The position numbers were made by a program, and so were the translations under genes. A DNA stretch of 55,915 bases from REEB95 sp035648735 (GTDB taxonomy: Bacteria; Pseudomonadota; Alphaproteobacteria; ATCC43930; CGMCC-115725), in assembly GCA_035648735.1 (NCBI GenBank), contig DASRKX010000038.1, positions 1 through 55,915 on the forward strand, written 5' to 3'. Numbering within the stretch: position 1 is the stretch's first letter; each line of letters starts with the position of its first letter. Under the pieces are notes generated by a model. The model made no database searches. It saw only the letters and a program-made list of their open reading frames with translations, and had not been told where the DNA came from. Shown here one piece after another: positions 42,528 through 51,835 of the stretch.

Positions 42528-43643
42528 CTACTCGGCGGCGTCGACCCGTTCCATCGCCTCTTCGACGTGGCGCGAGAAGACGTATTGCGCCGGACGCTGA
42601 TTATCCAGGGAGATCTCCGGCGCCATCTCGCCCTCGGTCTTGACGCCGCGCAGGGCGACGCCCAGCGCCTTCAAGGGATGCTTCACCGCGTCCATCACCG
42701 CGGTCGCCTCGTATCCCGAATGCACCATGCAGTCGGCGCATTTCTCGTAATTGCCGGTGCCGTAGGAATCCCAGTCGGTTTCCGCCATGAGCTCCTTGAA
42801 GCTCTTGGCGAAGCCTTCGCCGACCAGGTAGCAGGGCCGCTGCCAGCCGAAATAATTGCGCGTCGGGTTGCCCCACGGCGTGCAGTGGTAGTTCTGGTTG
42901 CCGGCGAGGAAGTCGAGAAACAGGCCCGATTGCGAGAACGACCATTTGGTGCCGTTCTTGGCGCGGAAGATGTCGCGGAACAGCTCCTTGGTCTTCTTGC
43001 GGTTGAGGAAATGCGACTGGTCGGGCGCGCGCTCATAGGCATAGCCCGGCGAGACCGTGATGCCGTCGAGGCCGCTCTCCATCATCGTGTCGAAGAACCG
43101 GGCGACGCGTTCCGGCTGGGCGCCGGCGAACAGCGTGCAGTTGATGTTGACGCGGAAGCCCTTGGACTTGGCGAGCTGGATCGCCGCGACCGCGCGCTCG
43201 TAGACGCCCTCCTCGCAGACCGAGTGATCGTGCATCTGCTTGTCGCCGTCGAGATGCACCGACCAGACGAAATACGGGCTGGGCTTGAACCGGTCGATCT
43301 TCTTTTCCATCAGTAGCGCGTTGGTGCAGAGATAGACGAACTTCTTGCGCGCGATGATGCCCTCGACGACCTGCTCGATCTCGCGATGGAGGAGGGGCTC
43401 GCCGCCGGCGATCGACACGACGGGCGCGCCGCATTCGTCGACCGCCTCGAGGCATTCCGCGACCGAGAGGCGCTGGTTCAGGATCTTGTCGGGATAGTCG
43501 ATCTTGCCGCAGCCGGCGCAGGCGAGGTTGCAGCGGAACAGCGGCTCGAGCATGAGCACTAGCGGATAGCGCGCAACGCCCATCAGGCGCTGCTTGGCGA
43601 CATAGGCGCCGACACGGACCATTTGATGAAGAGGGACGGACAA
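42528..43643 (-). CDS. hpnH: Adenosyl-hopene transferase HpnH (radical SAM)
   Basis: Adds the 5'-deoxyadenosyl group to diploptene, the first step toward extended bacteriohopanepolyols. 371 residues with the radical-SAM CxxxCxxC (Cys 38, 42, 45 in RCNLACAGCGKID), the GGEPLL SAM motif, and a C-terminal segment with ECA/CADCM-type cysteines (EKCADCMVHSGYE). HpnG at 39895 acts on its product. 22 bases after ispH, so the two are co-transcribed. Confidence 0.95.
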   Translation of the reverse strand: MSVPLHQMVRVGAYVAKQRLMGVARYPLVLMLEPLFRCNLACAGCGKIDYPDKILNQRLSVAECLEAVDECGAPVVSIAGGEPLLHREIEQVVEGIIARKKFVYLCTNALLMEKKIDRFKPSPYFVWSVHLDGDKQMHDHSVCEEGVYERAVAAIQLAKSKGFRVNINCTLFAGAQPERVARFFDTMMESGLDGITVSPGYAYERAPDQSHFLNRKKTKELFRDIFRAKNGTKWSFSQSGLFLDFLAGNQNYHCTPWGNPTRNYFGWQRPCYLVGEGFAKSFKELMAETDWDSYGTGNYEKCADCMVHSGYEATAVMDAVKHPLKALGVALRGVKTEGEMAPEISLDNQRPAQYVFSRHVEEAMERVDAAE

Positions 43644-43665
43644 GAGCAGTTCCTTTTTTCTCGGG

Positions 43666-44598
43666 TTACGACGCGCTCTCGGCGAGCTCCGGCGGCATGC
43701 GGAAACGCACGTTCTCGGTGATGCCGGGAAGCGTTTCCGATTCGACGGCGCTCAGCTGGCGCAGCCGGTTGATCAAATTCTGCACCAATTCCTCGGGGGC
43801 GGAGGCGCCGGCGGTGACGCCCACGGCCTTGGCGTCCTTGACCCAGGCGGGATCGAGCGCCTCGGCGTCGGCGATGAGATAGGCTTTGACGCCCTGCTCG
43901 GCCGCGATCTCGCGCAGCCGGTTGGAATTCGAGCTGTTGGCGGCGCCGACCACCAGCACGACGTCGACCTGCTGCGCCAATTCGCTGACCGCGCGCTGGC
44001 GGTTTTGCGTCGCGTAGCAGATGTCCTTGGTGTCGGGGCCGACGATGTCCGGAAAGCGCTGGCGCAGCGCGTCGATGACGGCGCGGGTGTCGTCGACCGA
44101 GAGCGTCGTCTGGGTGATGAAGGCGAGCTTGTGCGGATCGCCGACCTGCAAGCCCGCGACTTCCTCGGCGCGCGAGATCAGATGAACCTTGCCGTTGATG
44201 CGGCCCATGGTGCCTTCGATCTCCGGGTGGCCGGCATGGCCGATAAGCACGATCTCGCGGCCTTGCGCGGCGTAGCGCTGGCCCTCGCTGTGCACCTTGG
44301 AGACGAGCGGGCAGGTGGCGTCGATCACCGGCAGGTTGCGCTTTGCCGCCGAGTCTTCGACTTCGCTGGACACGCCATGCGCGCTGAAGATGGTGACGCT
44401 GCCCGGCGGAATCTCGTCGAGGTCGTCGACGAAGCGCGCGCCCTTGGCGCGCAGCCGCTCGACGACGTGCCGATTGTGCACGATCTCGTGCCGCACATAG
44501 ATCGGCGGGCCGTACTTATCCAGCGCACGCTCGACGATGTCGATGGCGCGTTCGACGCCGGCGCAGAAGCCCCGGGGTTGGGCGAGAACCACCCGCAT
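43666..44598 (-). CDS. ispH: 4-hydroxy-3-methylbut-2-enyl diphosphate reductase
   Basis: Last MEP step, giving IPP and DMAPP. 310 residues with the three iron-sulfur cysteines at 12, 96 and 194 (GFCAGV, DATCPLV, KDICYAT), histidines 41, 74 and 124, and the catalytic Glu 126 in HAGHPEIEGT. Starts MRVVLAQPRGFCAGVERA. It heads ispH-hpnH-lipoprotein and is divergent from dxs over a 224-base AT-richer interval. Confidence 0.96.
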   Translation of the reverse strand: MRVVLAQPRGFCAGVERAIDIVERALDKYGPPIYVRHEIVHNRHVVERLRAKGARFVDDLDEIPPGSVTIFSAHGVSSEVEDSAAKRNLPVIDATCPLVSKVHSEGQRYAAQGREIVLIGHAGHPEIEGTMGRINGKVHLISRAEEVAGLQVGDPHKLAFITQTTLSVDDTRAVIDALRQRFPDIVGPDTKDICYATQNRQRAVSELAQQVDVVLVVGAANSSNSNRLREIAAEQGVKAYLIADAEALDPAWVKDAKAVGVTAGASAPEELVQNLINRLRQLSAVESETLPGITENVRFRMPPELAESAS

Positions 44599-44669
44599 GC
44601 ATGCCTCGCTTAAATCTAACGTTTAAAGCTAAAGAGGGAACGCGGTCCGCCCCACTTACGTTGCACTGC

Positions 44670-44675
44670 ATTATA
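44670..44675 (-). promoter_or_regulatory. Minus-10 box candidate of ispH
   Basis: A perfect TATAAT on the minus strand, about 72 bases before the ispH start, in the divergent ispH/dxs interval. No good TTGACA-like element is found 16-18 bases upstream, so it is a half-supported promoter. Confidence 0.4.
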
Positions 44676-44822
44676 CGCAAAAATCCGGCCACGGCCAGCG
44701 GGATAGCTAGGGTCAAATGTGCCCCGCAAGACCCTATTGCGAGTAAGTAAATTGCTTAATCGGGCCATTTATGTTTAGTTGCTCGGAACCATATTTTGGC
44801 CCCGCAGAGCCGAGGGACGGCA

Positions 44823-46781
44823 GTGACTGGCAAGCCCGATAACGCAGAAAGCGCGAGAATTTTGCGCAACGATCTGACCCCGCTGCTCGATCGGGCGAAT
44901 ACGCCTGACCAGCTGCGCCAGCTCCCCGAGAGCGACCTGCGCCAATTCGCGGACGAATTGCGGCGCGAGCTGGTCGACACGGTTTCCGTCACCGGCGGGC
45001 ATTTGGGCGCGGGACTCGGCGTCGTCGAGTTGACGGTCGCGCTGCATTACGTCTTCGACACGCCGCGCGACCGGCTGATCTGGGACGTCGGCCACCAAGC
45101 CTATCCGCACAAGATTCTCACCGGCCGGCGCGACCGCATCCGCACCCTGCGCCAGGGCGGCGGCTTGTCGGGCTTCACCCGCCGCGCCGAAAGCGAATAC
45201 GACCCGTTCGGCGCCGCGCACAGCTCGACCTCGATTTCGGCGGGACTCGGCATGGCCGTCGGCCGCGACCTCAAGGGCGAGAAGAACCATGTCGTCGCCG
45301 TGATCGGCGACGGCGCGATGAGCGCCGGCATGGCCTACGAGGCGATGAACAACGCGGGCTCGATGAATTCGCGGCTGATCGTCATCCTCAACGACAACGA
45401 CATGTCGATCGCGCCGCCCGTCGGTGCGATGAGCGCCTACCTGTCGCGGCTGCTGTCGTCGCCCTCCTATCGCAGCCTGCGCGGGTTGGGCGCGCAGATC
45501 ACTAAGGTCTTCCCGCGCTCGCTCGCCACCGCGGCGCGCCGCGCCGAGGAATATGCGCGCGGCATGGTCACGGGCGGCACGCTGTTCGAGGAGCTGGGCT
45601 TCTATTACGTCGGCCCGATCGACGGCCACAACCTCGACCATCTGCTGCCGGTGCTGAAGAACTTGCGCGACAGCCAGGACGACGGTCCGGTGCTGGTGCA
45701 TGTCGTGACGCAGAAGGGTCACGGCTATCCGCCCGCCGAGGCGGCGGCCGACAAGTATCACGGCGTGGTCAAGTTCGACGTCGCCACCGGCGCGCAGGTC
45801 AAGGCCAAGGCCGCGGCGCCGAGCTACACCAACGTCTTCGCCAAGGCGCTGATCGCCGAGGCGGAGGCGGACGAGCGCATCGTCGCGATCACCGCCGCCA
45901 TGCCTTCGGGCACCGGCCTCGACAAATTCGCCGAGCGCTTTCCCGCCCGCACCTTCGACGTCGGCATCGCCGAGCAGCATGCGGTGACCTTTGCCGCCGG
46001 CATGGCCTGCGAGGGCCTCAAGCCCTTCGCCGCCATCTATTCGACCTTCCTGCAGCGCGGCTACGACCAGGTCGTGCACGACGTGGCGATCCAGAAGCTG
46101 CCGGTGCGCTTCGCGCTCGACCGCGCCGGGCTGGTCGGCGCCGACGGCGCTACCCATGCCGGTTCCTTCGACGTCGCTTATCTCGGCTGCCTGCCGGGCT
46201 TCACCATCATGGCGGCGGCGGACGAGCTCGAGCTCATGCACATGGTGGCGACCTGCGCCGCCATCGACGACGGCCCCTCGGCGGTGCGCTATCCGCGCGG
46301 CGAGGGCAGCGGCGTGGCGCTGCCCGCCAAGGGCGATGTGCTGCCGATCGGCAAGGGCCGCATCCTGCGCGAGGGCACGTCCATCGCCATCCTCAGTTTC
46401 GGCACGCGCCTTCAGGAAAGCCTCAAGGCGGCGGAAGAGCTCGGCCATCACGGGTTGTCGACCACCGTGGCCGATGCGCGCTTCGCCAAGCCGTTGGATA
46501 CGGATTTGGTCGAGCGCCTGGCGCGCGAGCACGAGGTGCTCATCACCATCGAGGAAGGCGGCATCGGCGGCTTCGGCAGCTACGTCCTGCACCATCTGGC
46601 GCGGGCCGGCCTGCTCGATCAGGGCCTCAAGGTCCGGCCGATGGTATTGCCCGACCGCTTCCTCGATCACGATGCGCCGGCCAAGCAATACGACGAGGCC
46701 GGCCTCAGCGCCCGCCACATCAAGGAAACCGCGCTCGCGGCCTTGGGCCGCGCCGCCGTCGAGCGCAACGCGCGCGCCTGA
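44823..46781 (+). CDS. dxs: 1-deoxy-D-xylulose-5-phosphate synthase
   Basis: First and usually rate-limiting MEP step: thiamine-diphosphate-dependent condensation of pyruvate and glyceraldehyde 3-phosphate. 652 residues from the GTG at 44823, which has CGAGGGA seven bases upstream; a TTG at 44796 is open in frame but poorer. Catalytic His 60 in GGHLGAG, TPP motif GDGAMSAGMAYEAMNN, and the glutamate of VGIAEQHAVT near 384 are present. Divergent from ispH, followed by a hairpin. Confidence 0.96.
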   Translation: MTGKPDNAESARILRNDLTPLLDRANTPDQLRQLPESDLRQFADELRRELVDTVSVTGGHLGAGLGVVELTVALHYVFDTPRDRLIWDVGHQAYPHKILTGRRDRIRTLRQGGGLSGFTRRAESEYDPFGAAHSSTSISAGLGMAVGRDLKGEKNHVVAVIGDGAMSAGMAYEAMNNAGSMNSRLIVILNDNDMSIAPPVGAMSAYLSRLLSSPSYRSLRGLGAQITKVFPRSLATAARRAEEYARGMVTGGTLFEELGFYYVGPIDGHNLDHLLPVLKNLRDSQDDGPVLVHVVTQKGHGYPPAEAAADKYHGVVKFDVATGAQVKAKAAAPSYTNVFAKALIAEAEADERIVAITAAMPSGTGLDKFAERFPARTFDVGIAEQHAVTFAAGMACEGLKPFAAIYSTFLQRGYDQVVHDVAIQKLPVRFALDRAGLVGADGATHAGSFDVAYLGCLPGFTIMAAADELELMHMVATCAAIDDGPSAVRYPRGEGSGVALPAKGDVLPIGKGRILREGTSIAILSFGTRLQESLKAAEELGHHGLSTTVADARFAKPLDTDLVERLAREHEVLITIEEGGIGGFGSYVLHHLARAGLLDQGLKVRPMVLPDRFLDHDAPAKQYDEAGLSARHIKETALAALGRAAVERNARA

Positions 46782-46785
46782 GACG

Positions 46786-46811
46786 GGCGCGCGGCACGCC
46801 GCGCGTCTTTA
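46786..46811 (+). terminator. Hairpin with short T run between dxs and tlyA
   Basis: GGCGCGCGGC paired with GCCGCGCGTC (one G-T pair) with a very small loop, then TTTAAT. It lies four bases after the dxs stop and ends just before the tlyA start, so it may reduce read-through into tlyA. Confidence 0.45.
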
Positions 46812-46816
46812 ATCCG

Positions 46817-47557
46817 ATGAGCGACAAAAAACGGCTCGATCAGCTCCTGGTCGAGCGCGGCCTCGCCGAGACCCGCGCCAAGGCGCAGGCGCTGATCCTC
46901 GCCGGCTCGGTGTTCAGCGGCGAGAAGCGCCTCGACAAGCCGGGCACCGATCTTCCCATCGACGCGGCGCTGGAAGTGCGCGGCAAGCCGCATCCCTTCG
47001 TGTCGCGCGGCGGCGTCAAGCTGGCGCATGGGCTCGACCGTTTCGCCATCGATCCCGCGGGCCTCGCGGCGCTCGACATCGGCGCCTCGACCGGCGGCTT
47101 CACCGACGTGCTGCTGCGGCGCGGCGCGCGCAAGGTCTATGCCGTCGATGTCGGGCACGGGCAATTCGACTGGAAGCTGCGCAACGATGCGCGGGTCGTG
47201 GTGCTGGAGCGCGTCAATGCGCGCTATCTCACCGCGAAGGAGGTTCCCGAGCCGGTCGATCTCGTGGTCTGCGACGCGAGCTTCATCGGCTTGGAGACCG
47301 TGCTGCCGGCGCCACTGGCGCTGGCCAAGCCCGGCGCGCGGCTGGTGGCGCTGATCAAGCCGCAATTCGAGGTCGGGCCGAAGCGCGTCGGCAAGGGCGG
47401 CGTGGTGCGCGACGCCGAGCTCCATCGCGAGGTCTGCGAGCGCATCGCCCAATGGCTGCCGACGCAGGGCTGGCGCGCCCTCGGCATCGAGGAAAGCCCG
47501 CTCAAGGGCCCCGAGGGCAATGTCGAATTCCTCATCGCGGCGGTAAAGGGCGCATGA
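46817..47557 (+). CDS. tlyA: TlyA-family rRNA (cytidine-2'-O)-methyltransferase
   Basis: 246 residues: an S4 RNA-binding domain (about 1-65, RLDQLLVERGLAETRAKAQ) joined to an FtsJ-type methyltransferase with SAM loop DIGASTGGFTD near 88 and a later ALIKPQFEVG. TlyA methylates cytidines in 16S and 23S rRNA; the historic hemolysin label is misleading. Its stop overlaps the next gene start (ATGA). Confidence 0.92.
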   Translation: MSDKKRLDQLLVERGLAETRAKAQALILAGSVFSGEKRLDKPGTDLPIDAALEVRGKPHPFVSRGGVKLAHGLDRFAIDPAGLAALDIGASTGGFTDVLLRRGARKVYAVDVGHGQFDWKLRNDARVVVLERVNARYLTAKEVPEPVDLVVCDASFIGLETVLPAPLALAKPGARLVALIKPQFEVGPKRVGKGGVVRDAELHREVCERIAQWLPTQGWRALGIEESPLKGPEGNVEFLIAAVKGA

Positions 47558-48825
47558 ATTCGCCGGTGGTCGAGCTCGACATCGACAGCGTCGGTGTGCG
47601 CGGCGACGGCATCGGCATGAACGATGGCGCTCGCTTCTTCGTGCCGTTCACCGCCCCCGGCGACCGCGTGCGCGCGCGGATCGAAAGCAAGACCGCCGAA
47701 GGCAGCCGCGCCGCGCTCATGGCGGTGCTACGGCCGGGGGCGCGGGCCGAGCCGGTCTGCCGCCATTTCGGCGAATGCGGCGGCTGCGCGCTCCAACACC
47801 TATCGGACGATGCTTATGCCGGCGCCAAGCTCGGTTGGCTCGAAGGCGCCTTGGCGCGCCAGGGGTTCGATGCGCCCGAGATCGCGCCGCTGATCCGGCT
47901 CAAGCCCGGCACGCGCCGCCGCGCGCGCTGGGCGCTGGCGCGAAACGGCGCGGGCGCCGAGGTCGGGTTCCACGCACGGCAAAGCCACCGCATCGTCGAC
48001 ATGCGGGAATGTCCTGTGCTGCATCCGGCGTTGTTCGCGCTGGTCGAACCGCTGCGGCACCTGGCATCCTCGGTGCTGCCGGCAAACGGCAAGGGCGCGG
48101 CGACGGCGACGCGCGGCGACAGCGGCATCGACCTGCTGATCGACCTGCCCGAGATGCCCGGCCTCGCCGAGCTCGAAGCGCTGGCGGCTTTCGCCGCATC
48201 GGCCGATCTGGCGCGGCTGTCCTGGCGCGCCGGGAAGGAAATCGGCCCGGTCGCCGAACGCCGCAAGCCCACCGTCATTCTCTCCGGCGTGACGGTCGAT
48301 TTGCCGGCGGATTCGTTTCTCCAGGCGAGCGCCGAGGCCGATGCGGCGCTGGGCGGCGCGGTGACGGCGATGCTGGGAGGCGCGAAAAATGTTGCCGATC
48401 TCTATGCCGGACTCGGGACCTTCACTTTCGCCGCCGCTTCTGCCGGCGCCACGCGGGTTCACGCGGTCGAGCTGTCGGCGGCTTCGTCCCGCGCGGTGAC
48501 TCACGCGGTGTCGCGCGCCGGCCTGTCGGGCAAGGTAACCGCCGAGACCCGCGATTTGGACGAGCGCCCGCTGTCGATCGAGGAATTGTCAGGGTTCGAT
48601 ACGGTGATCTTCGATCCGCCGCGCGCCGGAGCCTTGGCACAAAGCCGCAATCTCGCGCGCTCCACAGTGGCGCGCGTCGTCGCCGTGTCGTGCAATCCCG
48701 CCACCTTCGCACGCGACGCACGCGTGCTGGTCGACGGCGGCTATCGCCTGGGCCCGATCCAGCCGGTCGATTCCTTTATCTGGTCGCCGCACCTCGAACT
48801 GGTGGCGGGGTTTGAGCGGGGCTAG
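47554..48825 (+). CDS. RNA 5-methyluridine methyltransferase (RlmD/TrmA family)
   Basis: 423 residues. A short TRAM-like N-terminal region, iron-sulfur cysteines Cys 69, 75, 78 and 153 (CRHFGECGGC and RECPVL), SAM-binding DLYAGLGTFTFAAA, and the catalytic VSCNPATFARD near the C-terminus. Which uridine is methylated (23S U1939 or U747, or tRNA U54) cannot be told. Coupled to tlyA. Its stop meets the debris of the minus-strand nitric-oxide segment. Confidence 0.9.
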   Translation: MNSPVVELDIDSVGVRGDGIGMNDGARFFVPFTAPGDRVRARIESKTAEGSRAALMAVLRPGARAEPVCRHFGECGGCALQHLSDDAYAGAKLGWLEGALARQGFDAPEIAPLIRLKPGTRRRARWALARNGAGAEVGFHARQSHRIVDMRECPVLHPALFALVEPLRHLASSVLPANGKGAATATRGDSGIDLLIDLPEMPGLAELEALAAFAASADLARLSWRAGKEIGPVAERRKPTVILSGVTVDLPADSFLQASAEADAALGGAVTAMLGGAKNVADLYAGLGTFTFAAASAGATRVHAVELSAASSRAVTHAVSRAGLSGKVTAETRDLDERPLSIEELSGFDTVIFDPPRAGALAQSRNLARSTVARVVAVSCNPATFARDARVLVDGGYRLGPIQPVDSFIWSPHLELVAGFERG

Positions 48826-48937
48826 GGCGCGAGCGCCACCGCCGACCAGAGTCCGGCCGCGACGAAAACGGCCGGAAGCCCAGAGTCAACAACACAGGCG
48901 TACCGCGACCGGCGCCCCCGTTGGCGGCGATGCTCAT
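48822..48937 (-). pseudogene. nnrS: Truncated, frameshifted nnrS N-terminal fragment
   Basis: The ATG at 48937 overlaps the norB stop (ATGA), and the frame reads MSIAANGGAGRGTPVLLTLG then FRPF, the opening I expect of the membrane protein NnrS. After FRPF the frame breaks. Adding one T to the TTTT run restores FVAAGLWSAVALA, a first membrane helix, before the sequence ends at the rlmD-type gene. So about 38 codons remain of a roughly 400-codon gene, with a one-base deletion inside. NnrS counters nitric-oxide stress and normally follows norB-type genes. The identification rests on one short motif plus position. Confidence 0.6.
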
Positions 48938-51270
48938 CGCGCGCCGCGGATTGCTCCCGGCACCGCCCGTGCGCTGGGGATGAGATGCGCGATGAAGCGC
49001 GGGAACAGCGGCCTGAGCTTCACAATAAAGTCCCAGGCCATCAGCAGGGCGCCGAGCGCGAACACGACATCGCCTGGCAGCCGCATCCATTGCCAGAACA
49101 GCGTCGTGTCGTAGAAGGCACTACTCCGCGCATAGGCCAGCCCATGCTCGTAGACCGCATCGAGTTGGGGCCATCCGATGGGGAAGAAGTTGAAGACGAT
49201 CCAGAGAACCAGACCGCCATTATAGAGCCAAAAGGCCCACCGCCCGACCTTTTCGCCGAAGGGATGTTTGTCGGCGGCAATATAGCGCAGGCAGAAATAG
49301 ATCAGCCCGATGCCGAGGAGACCGAAGGCGCCGAACAACGCGGTATGCGCATGATTGAGAGTAAGGAAGGTGCCGTGCTCATAGTAGTTCACCAGCGGGG
49401 CATTCAGCGTGCCGCCGCCGAAGACGCCGGCGCCGACGAAATTCCAGAAAGCGGCGCCGATGATGTAGGTATAGGCGAGCCCGTATTTGAATTCGCCATG
49501 CGCCTTGATCAGCCGGTGATGCTGGATCGCCGAGATGATCAGCAGCACGAGCGGCAACACTTCGATGAAGGAGAACATAGAGCCGAGCGGCACCCATAGG
49601 TCGGGCCCGCCCGCCCAATAGAGATGATGCCCCGTGCCAAGCACGCCGCCGAGGAAGATCAAGATCAGTTCAAAATAGACGGATCGCTCGGCGAGCTGGC
49701 GCGAGACGAGACCAACCGCCATCAGCAGATAGGCGCTGATCGCCGCGGCGAAGAACTCGAAGGACTGCTCGACCCAAAGATGGACCACCCACCAGCGCCA
49801 AAAATCCGTGATGGTGAAGGACTTCTCGACCCCGGTTAGTGGAATCATGCCAAAGACGTAGAGCAGCGCGATGTTGACGGTGGATGCCCAAAGCAGGTGT
49901 TCGAGCCTGATTCGCCCAGTCCAGAATTGCCGCGTCGCCGTCGCCAGCTTCGCGCGGGTCGGCCAGAGCGCACGGAACACGAGCAGACTCCAGATCACCA
50001 GACCGGCGAAGAAGCCGATTTGCCAGGCGCGGCCGAGCTGGATGTAGGAGAGGCCCTGATTGCCGAACCAGAACCAGCCTTCATGGATGTAGCCCATGAT
50101 GCCCAGATAATTGCCGGCGAGCGCGCCCACGACGATAAACAGCGTCACCCAGAACAGCAGATCGACGAGGAAGCCCTGTCCCTTTGGCTCGCCGCCGCTG
50201 ATCGCCGGCGCCAGGAACAGGCCTGCACCGATCCAGGAGAGGCCGATCCACACGATTGGGGATTGGATATGGACATCGCGCAGGAAATTGAACGGCAGGA
50301 AGCGATCGATCTCGATCCCGTAAAAACTCGTCCGATCCGTGTAGTAGTGGGCCATGATCGAACCGACGAGAATTTGCAGCAGAAGGATTGCTGCGACCAC
50401 GAGAAAATATTTACCGACCCGCCGCTGGCTGGCGGTCAAGGGTTCAAACTTCGCCAGCACTGGGTCCATTGGCGCTTGGTCGGGATCGTTCAGATAGCGC
50501 TCATAGATGAACAGCACCGCGCCGAAGGCGAAAAACGTGAAGCAGAAGCTGATCCAGGTCCACCGGAAGGTGCTGGTAGTCGGCGTATTGCCGACGAGCG
50601 GTTCGAATGGCCAGTTCTGCGTCCAGGACGCAGTCGTCCCCGGCCGCCGCGCGACTGTCGTGATCGAGGAGTAGATCAGGAAGTCCGCGGTCTGGGCGGC
50701 GCTTTGTTCATCGAGGCTGTAAGCCTGGGTCCAGCCCTTGGCGAAGTCGTGACGGAGCAGCGACTGCGCGATCTCGCCGCGTAGCGTCGTGATCGCGGCT
50801 GCAACGGGACCGGGAACGGTCGCAACCGGCTTGGTAAGATCGATGCCTTGAAGCTCGACCTGCATCGCCGCCTTGACCGCTGCTTGCTCCTCCACGGCCA
50901 AATCCGACAGTGCTTTGCCGTTCTTCGCCTTGGCGATGTTGTCCTCGGTCAGCGTGGCAAGTCGGACGAGGTTGCTGGCCGTGTAATCTTCCCCGAAATA
51001 AGACCCCATGCCATAGAGGCTGCCGTAATCCATGAGATCGGCTTTCTGGAAGCCCGCCTTGCCCGCCAGGATGTCGGGGGCGGACATGAGCAGCGTCCCG
51101 TCGGCGGAGACGAAGCGATCCGGAAAGGGCGGTGCCGCCTTGTAGGTAAGGTCTGTTGTCCAGCCGAGAGTGGCGAAAGTCAGGACGGCGACGGCGAGTA
51201 GAATCCACTTCAGGATGTTGCTGACGGGATCTTCCGTCGGCCGGTCGATAATCTCCGCATTCATCGTCAT
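48934..51270 (-). CDS. norB: Quinol-dependent nitric oxide reductase (qNOR)
   Basis: Reduces nitric oxide to nitrous oxide at the cytoplasmic membrane with quinol electrons. 778 residues from the ATG at 51270 (GAGAGGAAG upstream). The N-terminal extension typical of the single-chain enzyme (DILAGKAGFQKADLMDYGSL) is followed by about fourteen helices. The active-site set is complete: His 497, Glu 501, Glu 505 (HLWVEQSFE), His 548-549 (HHLYWAG) and Glu 570 (FSFIEVLP), with NHAHTALFG as heme ligands. The residue after Glu 501 is Gln where I expect Gly. No NorR, NsrR or FNR site was recognised upstream. Confidence 0.93.
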   Translation of the reverse strand: MTMNAEIIDRPTEDPVSNILKWILLAVAVLTFATLGWTTDLTYKAAPPFPDRFVSADGTLLMSAPDILAGKAGFQKADLMDYGSLYGMGSYFGEDYTASNLVRLATLTEDNIAKAKNGKALSDLAVEEQAAVKAAMQVELQGIDLTKPVATVPGPVAAAITTLRGEIAQSLLRHDFAKGWTQAYSLDEQSAAQTADFLIYSSITTVARRPGTTASWTQNWPFEPLVGNTPTTSTFRWTWISFCFTFFAFGAVLFIYERYLNDPDQAPMDPVLAKFEPLTASQRRVGKYFLVVAAILLLQILVGSIMAHYYTDRTSFYGIEIDRFLPFNFLRDVHIQSPIVWIGLSWIGAGLFLAPAISGGEPKGQGFLVDLLFWVTLFIVVGALAGNYLGIMGYIHEGWFWFGNQGLSYIQLGRAWQIGFFAGLVIWSLLVFRALWPTRAKLATATRQFWTGRIRLEHLLWASTVNIALLYVFGMIPLTGVEKSFTITDFWRWWVVHLWVEQSFEFFAAAISAYLLMAVGLVSRQLAERSVYFELILIFLGGVLGTGHHLYWAGGPDLWVPLGSMFSFIEVLPLVLLIISAIQHHRLIKAHGEFKYGLAYTYIIGAAFWNFVGAGVFGGGTLNAPLVNYYEHGTFLTLNHAHTALFGAFGLLGIGLIYFCLRYIAADKHPFGEKVGRWAFWLYNGGLVLWIVFNFFPIGWPQLDAVYEHGLAYARSSAFYDTTLFWQWMRLPGDVVFALGALLMAWDFIVKLRPLFPRFIAHLIPSARAVPGAIRGAR

Positions 51271-51370
51271 CTTTCTTCCTCTCTGGCAATTGGCATTCCG
51301 ACGTTCTTTCCATCCGCTCCGCAAAGACCCCATCCGGGGCAGCAGGGACACTTCCGGCTCAGAACGCGGA

Positions 51371-51835
51371 TCATCCCTGACTGCCCGCGACGGCGCCGAA
51401 GATCGCGATCAGGCTGAGCACGAGCAAAACCCAATGCGCCCGATGCAGCCACACGAAGGCCACGTCTGGCGCCGCCGTCGCCCATTTGTGGAAGTATCGA
51501 TGGAGGATGAGGGGCTCGATCACGAACAGGAGCAGCGTGAACAGCAGCCACACGCAGACCATCGCGTGCATCCACCAGAACTGCGCCGATTGAAACCGTT
51601 GCCACAGATCGAGGCGCGCCGTCATGTAGAAGCCCGTCAGGCCGACGATGATGACGGCCGTGCGCGCCTGCCACACGAAGCGGCGCTCTATCGCCTGGAA
51701 GGCCCTGAACCGATCGGCGCCGAGGTCGCCGCGCCGGATCGCCGGCAGCGCAACGGTGGTCGCCATCGCCACGCCGCCGATCCAGATGACCACGGCGATA
51801 ACATGCAAGCCCCGCGCGATAACGACGCCATCCAT
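51371..51835 (-). CDS. CopD-like four-helix membrane protein
   Basis: 154 residues, four predicted helices. Histidines in the first helix (LHVIAVVIWIGG, the HxxxxWxGG pattern of CopD-like proteins), in the third (WWMHAMVCVW) and near the last (LHRAHW) could bind heme or copper. It starts 100 bases upstream of norB on the same strand and may be expressed with it. Function unknown. The inner ATG at 51835 starts the conserved region. Confidence 0.65.
   Translation of the reverse strand: MDGVVIARGLHVIAVVIWIGGVAMATTVALPAIRRGDLGADRFRAFQAIERRFVWQARTAVIIVGLTGFYMTARLDLWQRFQSAQFWWMHAMVCVWLLFTLLLFVIEPLILHRYFHKWATAAPDVAFVWLHRAHWVLLVLSLIAIFGAVAGSQG

Noticed and set aside
44796..44822. TTG start adding nine codons to dxs
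   Set aside because: Rare start codon without a ribosome-binding site; the GTG at 44823 has CGAGGGA at good spacing.
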